Part shown: in pieces, positions 1 through 4,765 of the stretch
How positions within the stretch are numbered: position 1 is the stretch's first letter
Layout of the letters: each line of letters opens with the position of its first letter
Assembly (NCBI GenBank): GCA_047638515.1
Contig: JBLIME010000151.1
Location: forward strand, 1-6,803
DNA length: 6,803 nt
DNA from: CANLBN01 sp047638515
Lineage (GTDB): Bacteria; Pseudomonadota; Gammaproteobacteria; Pseudomonadales; Cellvibrionaceae
Direction of reading: 5' to 3'
Made by a program: the position numbers and the translations under genes
Notes under the pieces: generated by a model
Told to the model about the DNA's origin: nothing
Database searches by the model: none
Seen by the model: the letters and a program-made list of their open reading frames with translations, nothing else

Positions 1-1286
1 GCCACTAGGGATGAGCCATCTTTCAGTTTTCTACTAGAGCCATATAATCCAGTCCAGCTAGGACCAACACCATTACTACCGTCGGTTGAATGACAGGCAA
101 CGCAACCACGTTGCAGTGCGATTTTATGACCTTGCTTAGCTAATTGCGTATTTAGTTGTGTGTTGACCTCGAACTTTGGTGTTTGTTTATCTGTTGGTAC
201 AGAGAGTGATTGCATATATATCATCAATGCTTTTATATCATCGTTAGATAAATTTGCTGCCGGCATGATGGCGGGATAACCTTTTACAATCTTGGCATTG
301 GGTTCGATAATTGACTCTATAATATAGTTCTCATCGACAATAATTTTGGTTCCATTGGCCAACTCTTCCGTTTTTCCAATCATGTTTTTCCACGTTGGGC
401 CCAGCATTTTGCTGCCATCGATACTGTGACAGCCCAAGCAGCCGTTAACTTGAGAGATCTGCTGTCCTTTTTTAATCAATGGATCAGGGGCAATCGTTAC
501 TTTTGCTGAAGTAAAAGTGAGCTGTCGGTTTAACCAGTTATCATATGCAACAGCACTTTCAACCACTACGTGGCTACGCATATTGTAATGACCAACACCG
601 CAAAGTTCCGCACATAAAACCTCAAACGTGCCTTCTCTGATTGGAGTAAGCCATATGGAGCTGACTAGCCCTGGTACAATATCCATTTTTGCGCGAAATT
701 GCGGAACATAAAAATTGTGCAAAGTGTCTTTCGATCGCAGTAATACTTTAACGGGTTTATCGATTGGCAAGTGTAATTCTGATCCGCCAGTAACAATATC
801 ATCTTGGCCATTAGGATCATCGGGGTTGACTCCTAAGGGGTTGTCGGCATTTACATATTTAATATCGGCAGTGCCAAGTTTGCCATCCATCCCTGGATAA
901 CGATAACTCCATTGCCATTGTTGCGCGACGACTTCAACTTCATGAGCATTGTCTGGAACATTAATGAAATCGTTCCAGACTTTAAGTCCTGGTGCTAATA
1001 GAATTATTACACCAATTGTAGTGAGAATAACTAACCAAGCCTCTAACTTCTTGTTTTCTGGTTCATAAGCTGCTTTCTTGTTTTCTGAATGACGATATTT
1101 GATCACGCAATAGATCATGAAGATCGTGATAGTAATAAAGACAAGCCCAGTTACCCAAAAAGTGAGCACAATTGTATCGTCCATTGAGCTCCAATTAGAT
1201 GCAATAGGAGTAAACCACCAAGGACTGACGAAATGAAATATGACCGTGAACGCCAGAAGTACTAACAAGCCGAGTGCTATAGCCAT
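1..1286 (-). CDS. coxB: Cytochrome c oxidase subunit II with two C-terminal cytochrome c domains (partial, 3' end beyond left edge)
   Basis: Subunit II of a haem-copper terminal oxidase. It takes electrons from cytochrome c and passes them through CuA to the catalytic subunit in the inner membrane. The minus-strand frame is open for 428 codons from ATG 1286 and runs off the left edge without a stop. Hydrophobic segments lie at about residues 1-20 (signal or first helix), 37-61 and 83-100. The aromatic QQWQWSYRYPG stretch is at 122-132. CuA ligands are visible as H190, C225, E227, C229, H233 and M236 (CAELCGVGHYNM). Two haem c motifs follow: CLGCH 283-287 with likely Met ligand M341, and CVACH 395-399, whose Met ligand would lie off the window. 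An insert of about 35 residues (133-168, rich in Asp, Asn and Gly) sits inside the CuA domain. AGG at 1294-1296 is a suitable ribosome binding site 7 nt before the start. The gene lies 136 bp downstream of cyoE on the same strand. Family assignment is secure; the oxidase subtype is inference. Confidence 0.95.
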   Translation of the reverse strand, partial: MAIALGLLVLLAFTVIFHFVSPWWFTPIASNWSSMDDTIVLTFWVTGLVFITITIFMIYCVIKYRHSENKKAAYEPENKKLEAWLVILTTIGVIILLAPGLKVWNDFINVPDNAHEVEVVAQQWQWSYRYPGMDGKLGTADIKYVNADNPLGVNPDDPNGQDDIVTGGSELHLPIDKPVKVLLRSKDTLHNFYVPQFRAKMDIVPGLVSSIWLTPIREGTFEVLCAELCGVGHYNMRSHVVVESAVAYDNWLNRQLTFTSAKVTIAPDPLIKKGQQISQVNGCLGCHSIDGSKMLGPTWKNMIGKTEELANGTKIIVDENYIIESIIEPNAKIVKGYPAIMPAANLSNDDIKALMIYMQSLSVPTDKQTPKFEVNTQLNTQLAKQGHKIALQRGCVACHSTDGSNGVGPSWTGLYGSSRKLKDGSSLV

Positions 1287-1292
1287 AGCCGA

Positions 1293-1297
1293 ACCTA
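1293..1297 (-). promoter_or_regulatory. Ribosome binding site of coxB
   Basis: On the minus strand the bases TAGGT, with the AGG core at 1294-1296, lie 7 nt upstream of ATG 1286. This supports that ATG as the start of coxB. A short Shine-Dalgarno match in AT-rich DNA. Confidence 0.5.
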
Positions 1298-1328
1298 TTT
1301 GTAATTAAATTTCATTATTAATATTTTT

Positions 1329-1341
1329 AAGGCGACGCCTT
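1329..1341 (+). terminator. Small hairpin followed by a T run, in the cyoE-coxB gap
   Basis: AAGGC/GCCTT arms of 5 bp close a 3-nt GAC loop. On the plus strand the second arm runs into a T tract at 1340-1345, as in an intrinsic terminator. Both flanking genes are on the minus strand, where the hairpin is followed by A-rich sequence, so it would not stop cyoE or coxB transcripts in the classical way. It could block antisense transcripts or be a small structure in the coxB leader. Low confidence in a terminator role. Confidence 0.25.
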
Positions 1342-1345
1342 TTTT

Positions 1346-1351
1346 ATTGTA
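1346..1351 (-). promoter_or_regulatory. Possible -10 element for coxB
   Basis: On the minus strand TACAAT matches the sigma70 -10 consensus at 5 of 6 positions and lies about 60 nt upstream of the coxB start. The best -35 candidate 16 nt upstream (TTAAAT) is poor, so this may be a chance match in AT-rich DNA. coxB could equally be read through from cyoE. Confidence 0.25.
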
Positions 1352-1422
1352 ACCACCACTATCGAGTATTTAATTTTTTTATATTTAAAATTTTTTGAAT
1401 AAGAGATATTAAAATTAGTGAT

Positions 1423-2301
1423 TTATATGATGAAGAACAGCATTCCAAATATTAGAAAAATATATAAAATTGAATAACTAAACAAATTCATCGACGCTTT
1501 CCTTGAAATTTCTGATCGATAAAAAATCAAAGTTTTAAATAGATAGATTGAGTTGATCAGAAGACTGTAAATATAAAAAAACAAACTGACTTCGTACATA
1601 ATGCATAATAGTAAACTCACAGGCAACAGCGCTATAGTGTAGACCAACATGCGACGTTTAGTAGATAGCTCTCCCTTAACGACAGGCAGTATGGGTATAC
1701 CGGCATTTTTATATTCATCTGTTTTTAATAGCGCCAAGGCCCAAAAATGTGGTGGCTGCCACAAAAATAATAATAAAAATAAAGGGATTACTTCCCAACT
1801 GATGGAGTTAGTGATTGCAATCCACCCAATTAAGGGTGGAAGAGCGCCGGCGATACCGCCTATTTCAGTGCACCAATAAGTAGTTCGTTTTAACCACTTA
1901 GAATAGATGGCAACATAAAAAAATATAATGAATATAGCTAATAAAGCCGACTTTAAATTAACAAGAGTAGTTAGTATTATAAATGATGTTAAGGCGAGAG
2001 AAAAACCTAGAAATAATACGCTGACACTAGACACCCTTCCAGCCGCTAAAGCTCTGTTTTTAGTTCTTCTCATTAGTGGATCAATATCTCGATCAACATA
2101 ATTATTTAAAACGCCACTCGCAGCAGAGGCTAATCCAATTCCGATCAATCCAAAACAAACGATGTCCAGATCCGGGGATCCTTTTGCCGCTAAATGCATG
2201 CTGGCAAAGGCAGTGAATATAACTAAAAGTCCTATAGTTGGCTTTGTTAATTCAAAATAATCACTAAAATAATTATATGTTCCTTCAATCGTTTGATTCA
2301 C
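1423..2301 (-). CDS. cyoE: Protohaem IX farnesyltransferase (haem O synthase)
   Basis: An integral membrane UbiA-family prenyltransferase that transfers farnesyl from farnesyl diphosphate to haem B, giving haem O for haem-copper oxidases. The first Asp-rich motif is at about residues 66-77 (NNYVDRDIDPLM, D70 and D74), followed by RRTKNR. Other family hallmarks are IGGIAGALPPLIGW (147-160), FLWQPPHFWAL (179-189) and the second polar motif DEYKNAGIPILPVVKG (195-210). Hydrophobic helices span the rest of the protein. At 292 residues it matches the family's usual size of about 280-300. The longest frame begins at TTG 2313 (296 aa). I prefer GTG 2301 because GGGTGAG lies 3 nt upstream and pairs well with the 16S rRNA tail; all conserved regions lie downstream of either start. 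It is the first gene of the leftward cyoE-coxB pair. ctaB is the synonym used for oxidase clusters. Confidence 0.94.
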   Translation of the reverse strand: MNQTIEGTYNYFSDYFELTKPTIGLLVIFTAFASMHLAAKGSPDLDIVCFGLIGIGLASAASGVLNNYVDRDIDPLMRRTKNRALAAGRVSSVSVLFLGFSLALTSFIILTTLVNLKSALLAIFIIFFYVAIYSKWLKRTTYWCTEIGGIAGALPPLIGWIAITNSISWEVIPLFLLLFLWQPPHFWALALLKTDEYKNAGIPILPVVKGELSTKRRMLVYTIALLPVSLLLCIMYEVSLFFYIYSLLINSIYLFKTLIFYRSEISRKASMNLFSYSILYIFLIFGMLFFII

Positions 2302-2304
2302 AAG

Positions 2305-2311
2305 CTCACCC
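2305..2311 (-). promoter_or_regulatory. Ribosome binding site deciding the cyoE start
   Basis: The minus-strand sequence GGGTGAG lies 3 nt before GTG 2301. GGTGA pairs with the 5' side of the anti-Shine-Dalgarno sequence, for which a short spacing is normal. No comparable site precedes the alternative TTG 2313, where only GCGAAAG is seen. Confidence 0.45.
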
Positions 2312-2382
2312 AATACTTTCGCTATTAATTAGCGACGTTATTTTTGAAGTTAAATCAGTATGTATTTTTTAATGTTAAGAAA

Positions 2383-2416
2383 AGCTATATTATTATTTAC
2401 AAATAACAATATAGCT
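2383..2416. repeat. 34-nt near-perfect inverted repeat
   Basis: The outer arms AGCTATATT (2383-2391) and AATATAGCT (2408-2416) are perfect complements. After one A/C mismatch (2392 and 2407) the pairing resumes with TTATT/AATAA and closes on a loop of about four bases around 2398-2401. About 15 of 17 possible pairs form. Neither side has a strong T run, so a standard terminator is unlikely. It may be an operator for a dimeric regulator or a cruciform/RNA structure in the cyoE 5' region. Confidence 0.6.
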
Positions 2417-2575
2417 GAGTAACACCCCTACGTAAAGTCAGAGAAAAGTTATATCATAATCTTTTATATTTTTTTATAATTAAAAACAACCTATTATTAA
2501 AAAAAATTCTTTGATTCGTTAGCAGATTAATTTAAGCAAGAGTATAGTCAATGATGATAGTTTGGTGATGGTGCT

Positions 2576-2600
2576 GATTAATTGCATATTTAAATTAATC
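2576..2600. repeat. Inverted octamer repeat upstream of the membrane-protein gene
   Basis: GATTAATT (2576-2583) and its exact complement AATTAATC (2593-2600) flank a 9-nt spacer. Another direct copy of GATTAATT lies at 2525-2532. The heptamer TGCATAT occurs at 2583-2589 and 2603-2609. The arrangement resembles a dimer binding site but lies in DNA where AT-rich repeats arise easily. Confidence 0.35.
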
Positions 2601-2610
2601 ACTGCATATA
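2582..2610 (+). promoter_or_regulatory. Candidate promoter of the two-helix membrane gene
   Basis: TTGCAT (2582-2587) and CATATA (2605-2610) are spaced by 17 nt, with fair matches to the sigma70 -35 and weak matches to the -10. This would give a leader of about 50 nt. It overlaps the inverted octamer repeat, which would place that repeat as a possible operator. Weak evidence in AT-rich DNA. Confidence 0.25.
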
Positions 2611-2666
2611 TGTTTCTCTACAGATTTTAAAAATTAATAAGCTAATAACAATAAAGAAGAATCGTT

Positions 2667-3230
2667 ATGATTAGACATTATTACATCAGCAATAATCTAG
2701 AAGATTTAGAGCGCGTTGAAACTGAATTAATGGAGCAAGGCATCGATGCGCCACAGCTTCATGTATTCAGTGGAGAGGATACAACCGCAGATGCCCAGGC
2801 TCATCACCTACACGAAGTGAGTGATTTTTCAAAAAGAGATATTATTCATTCTGGTTTTGTGGGTTTTTTGATTGGTTCAATCGGTGCTGTTATCGTTTTA
2901 GGTGGCTTTTACCTTATGGATTGGACAACTTCCCTTGTTGGTTGGATGCCGGCTATATTCCTTGCCGTGATTATACTGGGTTTTTCTACATGGGAGGGTG
3001 GGTTGAGAGGGATACAGGAGCCCAACCATGAATTTAAGAAGTTTCAAAAAATACTGAGCCAAGGTAAGCATATCTTTTTTGTCGATGTTTACCCCGCTCA
3101 GGAATATGCCTTAAGAGACGTTGTTTCACAGCACCCTCAACTTGAGTTTGTTGGCGATGGTGATGCCGCGCCAAGTTGGCTAGTTTATGCCCAGTCATAT
3201 TTTCTGAGATTTATTAAATCAATGCCTTAG
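2667..3230 (+). CDS. Uncharacterised protein with two membrane helices
   Basis: A 187-residue protein whose function I cannot assign. The N-terminal 60 residues are soluble, starting MIRHYYISNNLEDLERVETEL, which looks like a short alpha/beta domain in which an YYISNNL strand is followed by an acidic helix. Two hydrophobic helices follow at about 62-84 and 89-107, joined by a tight DWTT turn, so both ends should lie on the same side of the membrane. A conserved-looking WEGGLRGI segment (109-116) follows, then a second soluble domain (about 118-170) containing KHIFFVDVY and ending in GDGDAAPSW. The layout of a helix pair between two small soluble domains suggests a membrane-anchored sensor or scaffold, but this is inference. 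AAGAAGA 6 nt upstream of ATG 2667 supports the start. The gene appears to stand alone: divergent from cyoE and followed by a hairpin. The overall look is that of a conserved gammaproteobacterial family. Confidence 0.85.
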   Translation: MIRHYYISNNLEDLERVETELMEQGIDAPQLHVFSGEDTTADAQAHHLHEVSDFSKRDIIHSGFVGFLIGSIGAVIVLGGFYLMDWTTSLVGWMPAIFLAVIILGFSTWEGGLRGIQEPNHEFKKFQKILSQGKHIFFVDVYPAQEYALRDVVSQHPQLEFVGDGDAAPSWLVYAQSYFLRFIKSMP

Positions 3231-3253
3231 CGATAACCAGCTAAAAATTTCTT

Positions 3254-3277
3254 TGGTTCCCATGCCTATGGGAACCA
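3254..3277 (+). terminator. Strong hairpin downstream of the two-helix membrane gene
   Basis: TGGTTCCCAT (3254-3263) pairs perfectly with ATGGGAACCA (3268-3277) around a 4-nt GCCT loop, starting 23 nt after the stop codon. The position and GC-rich stem fit a transcription terminator. However, the plus strand lacks a T run after the stem; T residues occur only on the minus-strand side, several bases away. It may end the transcript with help, protect its 3' end, or be another structured element. Confidence 0.45.
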
Positions 3278-3420
3278 TCCACAGACCTGTTGTTATAATA
3301 GTCCGATGACGCCGATTATTTCAAGCCTGCCACTATGTGAGAAGTGATGCTGGCGAACTTAAATTTGTCTCCGCTTATCGAAGCCTTCGTTACAGCCCTC
3401 CTATTCTGATTAGAAAAATC

Positions 3421-3449
3421 TTGACCTCTATTCCTTATCCTAGGATACT
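3421..3449 (+). promoter_or_regulatory. Sigma70-like promoter of ruvC
   Basis: TTGACC (3421-3426) matches the -35 consensus at 5 of 6 positions. GATACT (3444-3449) matches the -10 at 4 of 6, with an ideal 17-nt spacer. Transcription would start near 3456, about 20 nt before the GTG start, so the leader is very short. The LexA box directly downstream would overlap the start of transcription. Confidence 0.6.
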
Positions 3450-3459
3450 CAAACAAAAA

Positions 3460-3479
3460 TACTGGATATAAAAACAGTG
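3460..3479. promoter_or_regulatory. LexA (SOS) box overlapping the ruvC start codon
   Basis: CTG (3462-3464), ten bases that are nine A/T and one G (3465-3474), and CAG (3475-3477) fit the gammaproteobacterial LexA pattern CTG-N10-CAG. The flanking TA on the left and T on the right also agree with the TACTG...CAGTA consensus. It lies 10 nt downstream of the proposed -10 element and covers the expected transcription start. The last G of CAG is the first base of the GTG start codon. This predicts LexA repression of ruvC and, by read-through, possibly ruvAB, with induction by DNA damage. Confidence 0.7.
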
Positions 3480-3995
3480 GCTATCATCTTAGGCATCGAT
3501 CCCGGTTCACTTAAAACAGGCTTTGGACTTGTGAATGCCTTAGGGGGACGTTGCGAATACATAGCAAGTGGCGTGATTCGCTTGCCCAAAGCCGAGCTAC
3601 CCGAGCGCTTACAAGTTATTTTTGCAAGTTTGCTTGAAGTGATTGAGGAATATTGTCCCCAAGAAATGGCCATAGAAAGCGTATTTATGTCAAAAAGCGC
3701 AGGCTCGGCCATAAAATTGGGGCAGGCTCGTGGTGCGGCTATTGTTGCCGCTACCAGTTGTCATTTGCCCGTTGCCGAGTACGAGGCGAAAAAAATTAAA
3801 CAGTCTGTTGTGGGTTCAGGTGCTGCCGATAAGGTTCAAGTACAGCATATGATTAAGCAGTTATTAAAACTCTCGGCAACACCCCAAGAAGATGCAGCAG
3901 ATGCTCTTGCGGTTGCTATTTGTCACGCCAATACCCAACAACACTTAATTGCGATTGCAAGGGGAACACGTTTCAGGCGCGGTCGTGTGGTTTAA
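3477..3995 (+). CDS. ruvC: Holliday junction endonuclease RuvC
   Basis: RuvC is a dimeric, metal-dependent resolvase that cuts Holliday junctions symmetrically after RuvAB branch migration. The 172-residue product matches the E. coli length (173) and sequence from the first residue (MAIILGIDPGS), which confirms the GTG start despite a weak Shine-Dalgarno (GGA at 3464-3466). The four acidic catalytic residues are D8, E67 (AIESVF), D139 and D142 (EDAADAL), numbered with the initiator Met. The DNA-contacting KSAGSAIKLGQARG segment (73-86) and KQSVVGSGAADKVQVQHM (108-125) are intact. It is preceded by a promoter and LexA box, and followed by a hairpin and a 153-bp gap before ruvA. The usual upstream partner yebC is not adjacent here. 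Confidence 0.98.
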   Translation: MAIILGIDPGSLKTGFGLVNALGGRCEYIASGVIRLPKAELPERLQVIFASLLEVIEEYCPQEMAIESVFMSKSAGSAIKLGQARGAAIVAATSCHLPVAEYEAKKIKQSVVGSGAADKVQVQHMIKQLLKLSATPQEDAADALAVAICHANTQQHLIAIARGTRFRRGRVV

Positions 3996-4016
3996 GCGCT
4001 TACTAATAGCAAGCGC
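3996..4016 (+). terminator. Hairpin immediately after the ruvC stop codon
   Basis: GCGCTT (3996-4001) pairs with AAGCGC (4011-4016) around a 9-nt loop, starting at the base after the TAA stop. A short TTTT occurs at 4021-4024, offset by a few bases. It may be a partial (attenuating) terminator between ruvC and ruvA, or a 3'-end stabiliser. Stem length is modest. Confidence 0.3.
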
Positions 4017-4148
4017 GATGATTTTAAGTGTGAAATTTAACAAGCTAGTCATCAAGTCACCAGCATTTATGACGGGTGTTTAAATCGAGGCATGCAATTA
4101 AAAAGCTTCTACTCAATAATATTAAGAAGAAGGTGATAGGCAGGTATT

Positions 4149-4763
4149 ATGATTGGTCGATTAAAAGGCACTATTATAGAAAAACAACCGCCACAAATAT
4201 TGGTTGATGTCGGTGGCGTGGGTTACGAGGCACAAGCTCCGATGACGAGTTTTTATCCAATGCCAGCGATTGGCGAACAGGTTACATTGCATACACACTT
4301 GTCGGTGTCAGAAAACGCCCATCAACTGTTCGCCTTTTATACTCAAGATGAGCGTAAGCTGTTTCGCACCTTGATTAAAGTCAGTGGTGTTGGGCCGAAG
4401 ATGGCATTGGCTATCTTGTCGGGGATGCCGGTAAATGAGTTTGTACAGTGCGTTATTGAGGATAATAGTGCCGCACTAGTTCGCGTGCCTGGTGTGGGCA
4501 AAAAAACTGCCGAGCGTTTAATTATAGAAGTCAAAGACCGTCTTAAAGGCTGGGAGTCACTTGACTCCACGCGGGCAACCTTTGGTAGTAATCTTCAAGC
4601 CTCACCGCAATCTGCTATGACTGCGGATGCCGAGAGTGCTTTGGTTGCCCTAGGTTACAAACCGACCGACGCAGCTAAAGTAATTGCGCGTGTGCAAAAA
4701 GGTGCGACTATTAACACTAGCGAAGAGTTAATTCGCTTGGCACTGAAAAGTTTAGCGGGATAA
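4149..4763 (+). CDS. ruvA: Holliday junction branch-migration protein RuvA
   Basis: RuvA tetramers bind the four-way junction and load RuvB hexamers. At 204 residues the protein matches E. coli RuvA (203). An N-terminal OB-fold domain (about 1-63) begins MIGRLKGTIIEKQPP. Two helix-hairpin-helix motifs follow, VSGVGPKMA (78-86) and VPGVGKKTA (113-121), then KDRLKGW. A variable linker (about 136-158) leads to the C-terminal RuvB-binding domain (about 159-204, AESALVALGY). At the acidic pin, where E. coli has E55-D56, this protein has E55-N56 (SENAHQLFAF). AGG at 4142-4144 and an AAGGTGA just upstream serve as ribosome binding sites. The stop lies 2 nt before the ruvB start, so the two are surely co-transcribed. 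No LexA box is visible in the 153 bp upstream. Confidence 0.98.
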   Translation: MIGRLKGTIIEKQPPQILVDVGGVGYEAQAPMTSFYPMPAIGEQVTLHTHLSVSENAHQLFAFYTQDERKLFRTLIKVSGVGPKMALAILSGMPVNEFVQCVIEDNSAALVRVPGVGKKTAERLIIEVKDRLKGWESLDSTRATFGSNLQASPQSAMTADAESALVALGYKPTDAAKVIARVQKGATINTSEELIRLALKSLAG

Positions 4764-4765
4764 GC

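Larger units (their letters stand above)
2314..2666. other. AT-rich divergent intergenic region
   Basis: These 353 bp separate cyoE (leftward) from the two-helix membrane gene (rightward) and must hold both 5' regions. The DNA is very AT-rich, with several A and T runs around 2457-2512. I see no open reading frame worth calling. It contains a 15-bp CGCTA/TAGCG inverted repeat (2320-2334), a long inverted repeat (2383-2416) and three GATTAATT-type octamers (2525-2532, 2576-2583 and inverted at 2593-2600). No promoter stands out clearly because AT richness yields many -10-like hexamers. Confidence 0.7.

Noticed and set aside
715..900. Plus-strand open frame of 61 codons
   Set aside because: It lies wholly antisense to the CuA domain of coxB, whose protein motifs are unambiguous.
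1649..1879. Plus-strand open frame of 76 codons
   Set aside because: Antisense shadow of cyoE, over the conserved WQPPHFW and GGIAGALPP regions.
2602..2623. CTG...CAG pair in the leader of the membrane gene
   Set aside because: The two half-sites are about 16 nt apart, not 10, so this is not a LexA box.
3294..3299. Perfect TATAAT hexamer
   Set aside because: No acceptable -35 element lies 16-18 nt upstream, and the ruvC promoter at 3421-3449 is better placed.
3287..3302. Second LexA-like site (CTGTTGTTATAAT then AGT)
   Set aside because: The right half-site is AGT, not CAG, at the required spacing, so it fails the CTG-N10-CAG pattern.
3449..3712. Minus-strand open frame of 87 codons
   Set aside because: Antisense to ruvC and its promoter; the plus-strand RuvC reading is certain.
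4343..4570. Minus-strand open frame of 75 codons
   Set aside because: Antisense to the helix-hairpin-helix region of ruvA.
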